Under the pieces are notes generated by a model. It was not told where the DNA came from and did no database searches. It saw nothing but the letters and a program-made list of their open reading frames with translations. The position numbers and the translations under genes are program-made. A stretch of 46,909 nt of DNA from Pleurotus djamor. Taxonomy: Eukaryota; Basidiomycota; Agaricomycetes; Agaricales; Pleurotaceae. This document shows, piece after piece, positions 9,117-20,911 of the stretch. Numbering within the stretch: position 1 is the stretch's first letter; every line of letters starts with the position of its first letter. The DNA is taken from the NCBI GenBank assembly GCA_029747585.1, contig JAPEVF010000347.1, positions 1-46,909 on the forward strand, in the 5' to 3' direction.

Positions 9117-10432
9117 TACGTACCTTGCCTGTATTCCCCCCTNCTGTCTCAGAGGTCACCACGATGATCAAAGTAACTATAAGAGTGAAAGGTTTCTAGC
9201 CAATCTATGTACATAAACATGCCCGATTCATCACGCTGCCACACCTCTAGGACCTAGCATATAACAGGTAAGGGAAGGCCTAGGAGATGAATCAGGGGGA
9301 AGTCACGAACACATGATCGACGCGACGCGTCGTGCGCCACGATTGACTCAACGTCAACGTCAACAATCAGCGATGTCAACACAGCCAGAGCGGATGTGAC
9401 TAACCAACAGTCGCAGAAACACATAAAAGGCGGACCTCTCCCACTACTTTTTTCCCCCAGGGAAGAGGGACTTGCATGGGAAGTGGGGGTTGCGGGGGTT
9501 CGAGTAAGTGTGTTGCGGTATTTAGTGCTCACCCTCCTGTACTTTGGGCTCGATGTCTGCGCCTGTCGTAGACGTCGCCACCTCGCACATGCTACGCGCT
9601 GATGCACAATTCAAAAGGTGACAGCCCTAGCGTACGGGTCTGTCGTCTTCACAGACGATGGGCTCCTCTGCCTAGGGTCCGTTGCTGGGATGGTCTTGTC
9701 CTAAGGGATATGACTGTGCCTCTGTTACCGCAGAGGTGTAGTCCGCTTTCCCGGGACAAATCATCCCTCAGAGGGTGTACAGGGTTCTAGGTGAGCACAG
9801 TTGAGGAGGTAAGTCATCGTGTTTTCTTCTCGTTGTTAATCTTTACTGACATCCTTTTTGTAGACAGGGAATGGCATCGCGACGACTGGGCACTTTAGAC
9901 TGACTCTGGCTCACCCTGCGGGGATTAGGCTGGGGGGTCCCTCCCATGTACCCGAAGTGTGAAGCGGCTGGTCCGCCACACGGGCGGTGCATAGCGAAAA
10001 TCGCAATGGCTCACGGGCTAGGACCGCGGGGCGTGTCCCTACGCTCAAAACGGGTAGGGCTCATTCTCCGTCGGTAAAGCTTTGTCGAGAACCAGTGGAG
10101 GTGTGTTTCAGGCCAGGGCATGACGGCGTTCTGGGGGGGGTGAGTCATCTATTTCTGTGTGATTACTCGCGAGATACTGACCACCAAGTTGTGCGCTGTA
10201 GGCATGGGACGGGGTGTTCAAGCTTCCTGTGTGAGTTCCTCTGACCTCGTTTACAGATCGAAGGCCCCGCAAGCCGACTTGGACGACTTCAAGACCCGAA
10301 CGATCGCACGACGTCAAGACACGGCCGACTCGCCTCAAAACACACCACTTTTCCTCCTACCTTGCCTACCATCCGCTTCATATAAGCGACGGGGGAGAGG
10401 TAGGAAGTGGAGTTTTCGTGTTTTCAACGAGT
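9117..10432. other. Inner end of left arm; possible broken small spliced gene
   Basis: No confident protein. Several splice-site-like borders are conserved with the right arm: a polypyrimidine-CAG near 9463, GTAAGT at 9809 with TTTTTGTAG at 9855-9863, and GTGAGT near 10140 with CTGTAG at 10196-10201. This suggests a multi-exon transcript on the plus strand. I could not find one continuous reading frame. The putative first exon seen in the right arm (ATG at 20701) is deleted here, at 9265/9266. Confidence 0.35.
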
Positions 10433-10826
10433 ATAATTCGGAGGCTCAGCAAATGTAATTCATGCAGTATGTATGTTCCGTGCAGCGGAAGATTGGGGTT
10501 CAAATAGCGTCATTTGTGTGCTTTTATTCACTGGTCTTGTACAGCCTGCATTGCCTCATTGCGACCTTTGACATGCACGGTTATCCTTCCAGATATTCCA
10601 ACAATGCTCCAGTCGGTGATCTGTCTGAGCCTGGGTAGCTTCACATTCATCATTGACTCGGAGCTTGATCGACGAAGGTGGCTGACGAGGATACAGATTA
10701 ACGGCGAGATAGCATAAGACTTCCGAGCTTCATACTGTACATGGTGATAAAGTTACATATAAACAGGAACGAATTCTATCCATCAATCAAGCGCGACAGT
10801 ATGGTTTGAGCTGTCTGCGGTACCCC
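10433..10826. other. Unique spacer, left edge of core
   Basis: This 394-bp stretch lies between the end of the left arm and the stop of the CFA-synthase-type gene. I see no gene, repeat or RNA in it. It should hold the 3' untranslated region of that gene. Confidence 0.6.
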
Positions 10827-12875
10827 TTACTCGTAAACATCGCAACCGTACTCCGTACAGCCCTCTCGGGTGAACGTGATAATATGATCTGTCGAGCAAC
10901 TTACTGAGCATCAAGGAATGGAGACTAAACTGTTTAAGACTCACCTCCAAGGAGGCGGGTAGCAAATCCGACCTCGCAATAGTAGCTAGGAACGTCAATC
11001 AGATGGAAAAGCCTCGGCGGAAATATCGAACAGCGAATGACTCACAAGTAATCTAAGATTCAAGGAAGAGCGTGTTAGAGCTGCACGGGGTGGAAGTCAA
11101 TGTGAAGAGGTACTCACACAACCATTTCCGTTTGAAGACTTCGGCCTGGTACCTTCCGCCCTTGCCGTCCATGACGTCGGGATATTCCTTTCTCAAGGAT
11201 GGCACGACGACATCCTCGAAGGTGTCCAAGAAGCGCCTTCTCCACTCGCGCAGAGTGCGAGCGAAGTGAGGACCGATGTTGGAGACAGACTCAGGGACCA
11301 GACGTCCCTTCGAAGCCTGTTCCATGGTCTTCAGAAGGATCGTCGGAGTGGGAAGGGTACCTCCTGGAAAGACTGTGAATTGATGGCGAAGTCAGTGAAC
11401 ACACTTCTAAAGATGAGATGTAATCGCGGACTTACTCTAAGAAGGAAAACGACACGGGCAAAACTCAGCGAACAGGAGAAGCGGATAGGAGGATACTCAC
11501 CCATTTTCTGATGAAGTCGATGTCCTTGAGGTACTTCTCGTAGCCTAGCAGTTGATGAGACGACGAAGTCAAAAGGAAGGGCANGAGAGGATGACTTACG
11601 ACCCTCAGGGATGGTCGAGCTCTGGATAACTCCGACACCTCCCTCGCGCTTCAAGGCCCAGTCGATGACACCCCAGTACTTGAGAAGGAACTCCGCACCG
11701 ACGGCCTCGACCATCTCAACGCTGACAAGACGATCGAAGGCACCCTCCCACTCGGGTGGCATGCACCTGTAGTCCATGAGATGGACGCGAATCCTATCCT
11801 GCAGACCGGCTTGGGCGATGCGGGCGACAGCGAGTTCTCGCTGCTGAACAGAAAGGGTGATGGTGTCGATGGTGGTACCTTCCAAGGTCTGAGCGATGAG
11901 GATAGCCATGGAGCCCCAGCCCGAGCCTATCTCTAGAACACGGTGGCCTGGGCGGATCCTAGCTCGGCGGATAATATGTTGAAGTTTACGGACTTGGCCG
12001 TCGTAGAGGTCGTCCTCACCGGAAGGAAGGGAGAATGGCGCGTGATCGAAAGTCGAAGTCCACGGCAAAAATTCTTTATTGTTGTCGGTTCCATTCTTCA
12101 GTGAGAGTTTCCGGACGTTGGCACCCTTTTTCAGATCCGCGTCGAGATCTGTGAAAATGGCACAGCTGTAAGTCATATCGGGGGAAAGGAACCCTGTGAA
12201 TGTATTAGAGACCGCGGTAATAAGACGTAAGGCACCACAACAATACATACCGGCGAACATATCGTTGGATATGTCATAGTGAGCGGAGATGTTCGAGATA
12301 GAGTTCGTTATTGTGTTGAGGAAGCGCCAAGCCGTAAACTTCTGAGGCAGGGAGAAGAGATAAGATAATCGCGAGTCTATGTTGGAGATATGCTCGCGAT
12401 TAGCTNAAAAAGATCTACGCGCGGGTGAGATGAGGTCATACAAAGCGAGCAGAAGAAGACTTACCTTGAACACGGGCATGAGGTCGTCGCACTCCACATC
12501 GCCGAACATATATGCCTCCGAGAAGCCAAGGTCTCCCATGGTGCAAAGGCGAACCCAGAACACGTCGTTCAGAACACGCAGCTCACCCCTGAGCTCGCCA
12601 GTCCCACCGAACGTATAGTTGTGAGAACTAGTCTGGACGTTGAGAGTTCCTATTTTGATCTTTTGCAAGATCCTGGGCCGAGACCGTCAGACGAGAGTGG
12701 CAAACGTGTGATGAACGAGGTGGACTTACGAAACGGCAAAGCTCTCAGCGAGCTTGATCGCGGGGGACCATCCAGCACGGAAGGTGGCTTCGGTGACGGC
12801 GCCCCACGTACGATCAGCGAGACCAGAAAGAGAGAACGAGTATTTGGCAGGCGTATCGAGGAGTTGGGTAGACAT
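10827..12875 (-). CDS. Cyclopropane-fatty-acyl-phospholipid synthase-type methyltransferase
   Basis: Nine exons: 12730-12875, 12465-12672, 12251-12414, 11600-12193, 11497-11544, 11118-11372, 11046-11052, 10945-10985 and 10827-10888 (507 aa). The C-terminal half is a class I SAM methyltransferase with motif I VLEIGSGWGS near residue 260, then LMDYRCMPPE, and VSVEMVEAVG. The family ending (FPGGTLPTP, RYQAEVFKRKW, YCEVGFATRLLGD) is also present. CFA synthases transfer a methylene from SAM to a double bond of membrane phospholipid acyl chains. No membrane anchor is seen, unlike sphingolipid C9-methyltransferases. The frame holds only if the N at 12406 is an extra base and if the donor GTATCC rather than GTGAGT is used after exon 5. 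Exon 7 is a 7-nt microexon. Confidence 0.9.
11046..11052 (-). other. Seven-nucleotide microexon of the CFA-synthase-type gene
   Basis: On the minus strand ATTACTT is bordered by TAG before and GTGAGT after. It joins a T left by exon 6 to a C from exon 8 and yields YYF between KRKWL and YYCEVGF. This restores the family sequence and the correct phase on both sides. Without it the last two exons are out of frame. Confidence 0.85.
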
Positions 12876-12923
12876 TCCGTGACGGATTGAAGGCTCTGGG
12901 ATTAGCCTGGGGAGGAGTCAGGA

Positions 12924-12930
12924 TTTTATA
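12924..12930 (-). promoter_or_regulatory. TATA box of the CFA-synthase-type gene
   Basis: TATAAAA on the minus strand lies about 50 bp upstream of the ATG at 12875, a plausible core promoter spacing. Confidence 0.6.
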
Positions 12931-14302
12931 CCGGGAAGGGTCACAGTCGAGCGGGACAATAGATCGTATACTGACAGCGTTCAGCAGGGATCACAAGTAT
13001 TTTGAGTCAATGTCTTGCATTTCATTAGGAGAGCGTGGCGCGTGTTTCCCAGTGGAGACCTGAAGAGGTTTCACAGCACAAAGATGTCGGACCGAGCGTG
13101 GGTACATGTGGTATTGGTGGCAAGGAGCGTATAGTGACGATAGATACCGAACGCACATTTCCGAGCAAGTTTGTATCCGAAGAGTCGTGAGCGAGCGCTG
13201 GCCACAAAGTTGGAGTACGTATTACTGAGAGTCCGAGCGACGCTCGCGCTGCATAGGTGGCTAAGCAGCAGGCCCCTTCGAAGGAGGTGGATGCGAGCAG
13301 GACACCCATACAGATTCAGGAGCAACGAACAAAGGAGGTAGATCAACCTCAAGTTGTCCGATCTGTCTCACTACAAGGAAGGAGAAATTTCAGCTTTCGG
13401 ATCGGCGTGATCGGCGTAAGCTTTAAGACAGCTATTGTTACGCACCATGCACCGTACAATATATTGATTTCAATGCCTTCCAAATTAATTGGGATGGTGT
13501 AATTCCACAGCTCCTTAAACACGGCTAGGATGGATTAAGCCTTTGTGCGTCAAATGACAACGGGGATTCGGTGAGGAGCTCGTTTGGGGACTTAGAAATC
13601 GTATTTGCTATCTGCGGGCTTGGCTAATTTTGGCTTTGTCCGGTGAACGTTTGAGGGACCAATTTTTCTGTGGTTCAGGGCGTGATTCCTTTCTCTGCCT
13701 CAGCAAAATTCAAGTCTCTTGATGCGGCGACGCCCGGAAACTCGTGAGGGCGGAATCATTGTTTGAAAGTGAGGCGCTTTGCGTCGGCAAGCTTTGGCTG
13801 TGCCAACTTGTGTCATGACACGGTGAATGTGGGACTTCCCGCGTAGGGCAATATGAGGACAGACTTGTCATCGAAGCTGCCTCTCCGCAGTTCGCAATAT
13901 GAAGCACGCTGCGGGGAAATTTGGCCATCCAGGCCGTCCTGGGAGTCTAAGAAGTTAGGCTACATTCCATGTTAACTTTGAGAATAATCATCATGGGCAT
14001 CTTACGGACACAAAATGGGTGAGCAGGTGAGCGCGACTCCGCTCGAAGCTGCTGGGATGGAAAGTGGTTATGAAGTTTATTGAGTTATCTCGTTGGCTTA
14101 GTGACTTAGCAGGGCGATCAATGATGTAGCCGTTCCCACGCCCAATTGCCAAGGCCAAATCAGGTGTGCAAGGCTATCCTTTCTCCTCTATCAATCCAAC
14201 GCATCCATCTTGCCCATTTTCCTTTTCTCTTTCTCTCTCTTTTTACGCTTACGAGGTCTGGTGAACGCCGAAGGGCTCCAGGAAACGCTTGAATCGCGTA
14301 TC
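12931..14302. other. Divergent intergenic region of the core
   Basis: This 1.4 kb stretch lies between the CFA-synthase-type gene (minus) and the Munc13-type gene (plus). No ORF with splice support or recognisable protein, no repeat and no tRNA was found. A pyrimidine-rich run (CTTTTCTCTTTCTCTCTC, about 14220-14240) lies just upstream of the Munc13-type ATG, as in many fungal promoters. It must contain both promoters. Confidence 0.6.
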
Positions 14303-17300
14303 ATGTCACGGCGTAGCTATAACAGCGTTGCTCACGAGAAGAGATTGTCGAGCCATCGTGTGACGGATGATGAATTATTCAAGTGCGTAGTCGATTTTGC
14401 GAAGATCCAAATGTATGCCGCCGCTGACCATCTCACTGAATAGCTATGTTTTGCGCGTAGCGTACGTACGAGGCTACTCAAGTAGTTTCTTCGATTGACG
14501 CCGCTTTGTGCAGTTTGCTCAGCCATATCATACAACCAAAGCCTGCGGAATCACCGACTGTTGCTACCCGCGAACGAGATCGAGACAGCCTCCACTACTC
14601 TCGCATATCCGATGCTTTGTCAAACTTCTCTCTATCGGACATGTTCAAAGATATACGGGACGGCTCCAAGAATCTCAAGTATCCGGAGAAGCTCATAAAA
14701 GTGCTTGAGCAGAGGCTGCAGGACGTGGCGATGGGGAAGGCACCTGCGTGAGTTATATCATGGTAACTCGTTATGCGGGACTATTGACATTGCCCAAGTT
14801 ACTCGGATCAACTTGTTCGTCGGACGATGGCAGCCTTTTGGAATCAATTCATGACGGATAGCTTCAAACGTTCGCTTAAAGACAGCCGTAACCTGGAAGA
14901 ACTCATCCTCAAGTATGCGGCACATGCTACGGTTGTTCTCAAGAAAGAACCTACTTTGGCTGGCGATGGATGGAAGATAGAACTCAACAACCAGATATCA
15001 CAATTCGTGAAACTCCTTCGAGAATGTCTTCGTGGACTGAACCATGTACCGAGCGAACTTCTTTCGCGCCTCGACTTATATGCTTCCAAACTCTCTCCCC
15101 CAAATTCATCCCACGATTCTGGTTACGATTCCTCGTCGACATCCCGTGATCGAGACTTCGTGCTACTGCCCGCAGCCACCGCGAAGATTTCGGAGATGCC
15201 GCTTGTGAAGGTAGTTGCCGCCCTTTTCAAGCTTCCCGAACACGCCGTCCAGCAAGAGGTGGATCAGCTCAAGCAGATTTGCACAGAAAAGGTTCGGAAT
15301 GATCCACTTGTGTTTCTTTCTTTCAGTGACACATCCCTTTCACCTTAGGCTGCTGTTACAGACCTAAAAGTAAGCCTATTCATGCTCTCTCTCCGCTCGC
15401 ATTACTCATTCCCGCAGACATGTTTGAAAAATATCAACGCTGGGCTGCCGTTTCCAGGCCGGCGCGAGGACTTCGAAAGTGATGCCGCATGGCAACGCTG
15501 GAAGTCGCTCGAAACTACCCATCTACAACAAATGGTCGTTCAAATGGTCGCAACAAATCCCGAGCTGGCCAAGTCCTCCTCAGACTCTGCATCATACGCT
15601 TCATCTTCCAATATGCGACCTGGATCTCTCTACTCTACTTATGAATCTCCTGTTGGCCGCAACCCTTCGATTGGGAACCGTCGCTCGTTTTATGAGGGCA
15701 TGGGAGGTGGCGATGACGGAGATGATGATGTTCCCCTAGGGCACCACTTCACCTACATTCCCCCAAATCCGAAGAAATACTACCGACGGCTGGTGGAATA
15801 CTGTCTCGTCGCCGACCTGGAAGTCATGATGAGTCCTGAAGTCGACGATAATGACGAAGTATCGCTTGGAATACTCTCGGCCTCTCATATCGACCTCATC
15901 AATGAATGTGCATTGAGATGGCGCATTGGTCACACCTACCGTGCAGCTTGCTTCCTCGATCTTGTCAAGCAATTCTACGAGCGCAACGATGTTCCATTAG
16001 AATGCATACCAGAAGCCATCCAAGGTATCGTTAAGGTCATCCAGGAGATTGACATCGAAAGCTGGCCTGTTCAAGACGTGCGTGTAGGTACCATATCATC
16101 CTCTATCTAACTAATATTCCCCTTAGGCTGAGTTCCTGACCAATACTTACGGCAGTTTGTTCAATGTATTCCTCTCCTCGCTGTACCATGCTATGGAGGC
16201 TCTACCGAATCTTAAGCGCGCCGATGTCGAGCAATTCCTCTCAATATTAGAACACGTGCGCGACAGTGGCCTTCTTGAACGGTTCAATGTAGACATTGGG
16301 GCGCGATTGGCTGATGTTCAGGAGCGGGTGCGGTTTGTCTCCGCCCAGTTCTACGAAACGAAGATGCAGGAACTTCAGTCTGCGCCAGGAGTTAACAGGG
16401 CGCTACCGCTACTCTTGATGACGGATGAGCTGGAAAAAGTGGCCAAGGCGTTGGATAAGCGATTCCCCGAACCTCTTCTTGGGTGAGTTCTATGTGGAAT
16501 ATTCCCGATTTCCGGCTGACAAGAGATCTCAGCCAACTAGATATTGTTTCGTTGGTGCTCGAGATCTCGATCCCCCATTTCATAACCGACCTGCAAAATT
16601 CCCAACGACGACTCTTCGAATCCTCAATGAATGGGCCAACTCCCGACGTTCCCATTCAAGATATATTTGCGCTCTATAGAAGGACGAAAACGTTGGTGGG
16701 CATGTATCAGGCGTTTGTTCCCAAGTATGTGGACCCTACCTCCCCTTCGAAGTAGAATTCTGAATGTTTTTGTTTTCTCAAGAGGGAACCTCGATTTTGA
16801 TCTCACCGCTTTCTTTGAACCCTATGTCCGCCAATGGCTAGCGACTACTGATAGCAGAACTGGCCATTGGGTACAAGCTGTGAGTGTTGGTTATCTATTT
16901 CAAATTGTCGCTGTGGCTGAAACTTGGATTAGGCCATCGCCGCTGATAAGGTACGCAAATTCCGACTAAATGTTCGCCATCCCGTGTTCATTGGTAGAAT
17001 AGTTCGAGGCTGAGGCTACGGAAGGCCACAGTTCGTCCATCGTAGATCTGTTCGATTCTCTACGTAGCCCCATATCGTTCCTCCAAGATCTCGAGTGGTC
17101 AGACGAATATCAAGAAGCCCGATTCTTTACTAGCCTAGCCAAGGCATGTACCTCCTTGTTGGCTTTCTCATACATACTCATCTCTGCGGTAGACTGTTTC
17201 CAAAGCTGTCGAACAGTACTGTCGGAGCATCGAGGAGCTCTTCATGACGGAAATGTTTCCTCGTCCAACGGATTATCTACAGCCCCAGAAATCATCGGCC

Positions 17301-19124
17301 TGGCTTGAAAGAGCTCGACAGCTTGCGGTAACTGGTGAAAAGAAGGTGGAACCGTTTAACTTCCGGGCCGAATCGTGCGTTAAGCTAAACAATGTCGAAT
17401 CAGCGCGCCGGCTGCTGGATAATATGTACAACCAGATGCAGGTGGATAAGATGGCGGATTCGTTGCAGAGACTTGCGCCACCTACTCCGGAGAAGGTCGA
17501 GAGACCGACGTTCCTGTTCACGGTAAAGATCGTGATGGCGGAGGACTTGGTACCTCTGGATACCAGCCCTTCGGCAAAACTCGACACATTTGTCACGCTG
17601 AGTGATGAAGCGGGGAATCGACTGGCTAAGACGCGGACCATATACGAGACCCTCAACCCAAGATGTAAGTGTTTTTGACCCAATATTTATTCCATTATCA
17701 ACGCCGACATTGCACCTACGTAGGGGACGAAACCTTCGACCTCTCCGTCGATAAACCTCTATGGCTGATGCTGAGTGTTCGCGACCGTGCATTGGTGGGC
17801 AAGCACGATACGGTTGGGCGAGACTACCTTTGCTTAGACCCTCGTCGGTTTGGCGACTTCCTTGTGCACGACATGTGGCTCAAGCTGGACACGCAAGGAC
17901 GCGTCCTTGTTCGCATAAGTATGGAGGGCGAGAAGGACGACATCCAGTTCTACTTCGGCAGAGCTTTCCGGTCGTTGAAGAGGGCCGAAAGCGATATGGT
18001 CCGAATATTCATTGATAAGGTGAGCGTCATGTCTCTTGTTGACCTTGGATCGGCGGACTCAGGGTATGTTAGATGGCACCATTCATCCAGCAATGCATAT
18101 CTCGACCCGTCTTGAAGAGCCTTGTGAAATCCGGCGCATCTGGGCTGGACTACAACAAGGCTCTAGGCGGCATGACTTCATTGTACAAACAAGCTATCGG
18201 CGCAACCGCCAGCGAAGTTCAGATACCTCTACCGCACGAGGAGAAGCCTCGTATACGTCCTGAAGACCTCTCGGACGTAGAAATAGAGCAGGCCATAGCT
18301 CCCCTCCTCGACTACTTCGACGCCAACCTTCAAACTCTCAATACTTACCTCAGCGATACGACGAAAGAGATGGTAATGACTAGAGTATGGAAGGAGGTTC
18401 TGACTGTGATTGAGGCCTTACTCATCCCTCCACTCTCCGATGTCTCGAGTGACATGAAGCCATTGAGCGACAAGGAAGTGGATATTGCCTTCAAGTGGTT
18501 GAAGGTACGTTCATATATAGGGGTATATCGGCCGATTCCCATCTCCGTTTGCTAGTTCCTCCGCGACTACTTCTACGCCGGTGGAGAAGGGCCTGTACCA
18601 TTGGAAGTGCTGCAGAACCAGAAATATCGCGACATCGTTTCCATTCGCTTGTACTACGATTGGCACACGTACGTCCATCTCTTTTTAAAGTCAGTTCACT
18701 TACGAATCGCCCTTTACAGTGATGCGCTGATGGAAGAATGTGTCCGTATGATGCAGCAAAGCCTACGCTCTGTACCCACCATGAAGAAGCGCGCCAAGAG
18801 TGTATACCAGCAACGGAACCTTGGTACGATAAAGCAGCGTAAAAAGGTCAAGAAAGAGGAGAAGGAGGTCGGGAATGGGGAAACTATAATGCGTATCCTC
18901 CGAATGCGGTGCGGCTGTCATTTTGCATGCCATCTCGACGATGTGCTGATTGTTGTCTTAGGCCTGGAACGTCTGACTTCATCGCTCAGCAACTGCAAAT
19001 AACTGCGGCGATGCAAGCAGAACAAGAGCAACGCGCCAAGGAGCTGGAGGCGCGTAAAGCCCAACGACCACTATCAAGCATGCGACGTGACCAACTCCCT
19101 CCCGTTCCACCGCTACCTCAGTAA
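14303..19124 (+). CDS. Munc13-type secretion protein (MHD1-C2-MHD2)
   Basis: Sixteen exons encode about 1318 aa: 14303-14382, 14514-14747, 14799-15291, 15349-15369, 15418-16077, 16127-16482, 16533-16724, 16783-16879, 16933-16950, 17003-17143, 17193-17664, 17724-18019, 18073-18504, 18556-18668, 18720-18908 and 18962-19124. Every junction keeps phase. A helical MHD1 region (SSIVDLFDSLRSPISFLQDL near its end) is followed by a C2 domain starting at TFLFTVKIVMAEDLVPLD and ending in GRDYLCLDP, then MHD2 (EIEQAIAPLLDYFDANL onward). The C-terminus is charged, then proline-rich. Fungal relatives such as fission yeast Ync13 act in vesicle priming and exocytosis at growth sites. No C1 domain is present. 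The intron after 17143 has a GC donor (AAG|GCATGT). Exons 4 and 9 are 21 and 18 nt. Confidence 0.92.
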
Positions 19125-19500
19125 TTGGATCTTCCTTACTACTAATGATTTCTCCCATGTATCAGTTTTGCTATTGTTGACATTTGAACATTTGAGTTTC
19201 GATACCTATTTGTATACCATACTATACCATCTCTTCTGATCCTCTGTTATTGTTTGTCGATCTAGTATGTCCATGGCCAACGTGGAGTGCTCAGTCGTTA
19301 ACACCCGACTCCAATCGGTCTTTACATTCCGTTCGCACTTCAGAGGCGGGAAGAACAGGCTGGCTACGCATCGGGATCAAATGAATTTCAAGAAACTCGC
19401 CGCTATTATAGCGACGGACCATTGTTCACTAAGTCATTTACATCGTGTGGTAGACTAGGTACATATGCGCGTATGGTGTGCCAGTGGATAACTGGTGTCT
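19125..19500. other. Unique spacer, right edge of core
   Basis: This 376-bp stretch lies between the Munc13-type stop and the start of the right arm. It presumably carries that gene's 3' untranslated region and terminator. I see no other feature. Confidence 0.6.
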
Positions 19501-20911
19501 ACTCGCTCAGAACACGAAAACTCAACCTCCTACCTCTCCCCCATCGCTTATATGAAGCGGATGGTAGGCGAGGTAGGAGGAAAAGTGGTGTATTTTGAGG
19601 TGAGTCGACCGTGTCTTGACGTCGTACGATCGTTCGGGTCTTGAAGTCGTCCGAGTCGGCTTGTGGGGCCCTCGATCTGTAAACGAGGTCAGAGGAACTC
19701 ACACAGAAAGCTTCCACACCCCGTCCCATGCCTACAATATAGAGATTGGTGGTCAGTATCTCGCGAGTAATCACACAGAAATAAATGACTCACCCCCCCA
19801 GAACGCCGTCATGCCCTGGCCTGAAACACACCTCCACTGGTTCTCGACAAAGCTTTACCGACGGAGAATGAGCCCTACCCGTTTTGAGCGTAGGGACACG
19901 CCCCGCGGTCCTAGCCCGTGAGCCATTGCGATTTTCGCTATGCACCGCCCGTGTGGCGGACCAGCCGCTTCACACTCCGGGTACATGGGAGGGACCCCCC
20001 AGCCTAATCCCCGCAGGGTTAGCCAGAGTCAGTCTAAAGTGCCCAGTCGTCGCGACGCCATTCTCCTTCTACAAAAGGTATGTCAGTAAAGAGTAATAAT
20101 GAGAAGAAAACACAATGACTTACCTCCTCAACTGTGCTCACCCTGAACCCTGTACACCCTCTGAGGGATGATTTGTCCCGGGAAAGCGGACTACACCTCT
20201 GCGGCAACAGAGACACAGCCATATCCCTCAGGACAAGACCATCCCAGCAACTGACCCTAGGCAGAGGAGCCCATCGTCTGTGAAGACGACAGACCCGTAC
20301 GCTAGGGCTGTCACCTTTCGGATTGTGCATCAGCGCGTAGCATGTGCGAGGTGGCGACGTCCGCGACAAGCGCAGATATCGAGCCCAAAGTACAGGAGGG
20401 TGAGCACTAGAAACCGCAACACTTACTCACTCGAACCCCCGCAACCCCCACTTCCCATGCAAGTCCCTCTTCCCTGGGGAAAAAAGTAGTGGAAGAGGNC
20501 CGCCTTTTATGTGTTTCTGCGACTGTTGGTTAGTCACATCCGCTCTGGCTGTGTTGACATCGCTCGATTGTTGACGTTGACGTTGAGTCAATCGTGGCGC
20601 ACGACGCGTCGCGTCGATCATGTGCCCGTGATCTCTCCTGATTCGTCTCCTAGGCCTCCCCTTACCTGTCGAAATGTTGAAGTACGAACGTTTTCAGCCA
20701 TTTTCGACGCACAGAATAATGAGAGTGATAAAGACTGATGAAAAGCTAGAAGCCCAGACCGGTTATATGGTAAGTCCTAGAGGTGTGGCAGCGTGATAAA
20801 TCGGGCATATTTAAGTACATAGATTGGCTAAAAACCTTTCACTCTTATAGTTACTTTGATCATCACGGTGACCTCTGAGACAGAGGTGGGGCAATACAAG
20901 CAAGGTACGTA
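19501..20911. other. Inner end of right arm; possible small spliced gene on the minus strand
   Basis: Read on the minus strand, a TATATAAC-like element near 20765 precedes a 12-codon exon candidate: ATG at 20701, MAENVRTSTFRQ, then CAG|GTAAGG at 20665. Downstream lie several donor and acceptor pairs shared with the left arm. Exon-like stretches can be read (for example a VTALAYGSVVFTDD frame), but I could not chain them into one convincing protein. The N at 20499 replaces a T of the left arm. Treat it as an unresolved transcript. Confidence 0.35.
20666..20701 (-). other. Candidate first coding exon, right arm only
   Basis: An ATG-initiated 36-nt exon ends in CAG|GTAAGG. It lies wholly inside, or at the edge of, the 94 bp missing from the left arm (20670-20763). 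It is supported only by the start, the splice-donor consensus and the TATA-like sequence upstream. Confidence 0.35.

Larger units (their letters stand above)
1..10432 (+). repeat. Left arm of large inverted repeat
   Basis: This segment reappears in reverse complement at 19501-32001. In the outer part the paired coordinates add up to a constant of about 32002. The inner limit is sharp: homology stops after the shared GAGT at 10429-10432. The outer limit lies beyond the window. Gene order in this arm is YAE1, tRNA, F-box A, F-box B, X, F-box C/D. The arm is about 2 kb shorter than its partner, mainly because one F-box gene body, a spacer and the start of the next gene are missing. Divergence is uneven: low around YAE1 and in the 6.5-7.4 kb spacer, high through B and X. 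Confidence 0.95.

Noticed and set aside
12621..12890. Plus-strand frame opposite the first exon of the CFA-synthase-type gene
   Set aside because: The minus strand gives a start, a TATA box and correct splicing into the methyltransferase; this is a shadow.
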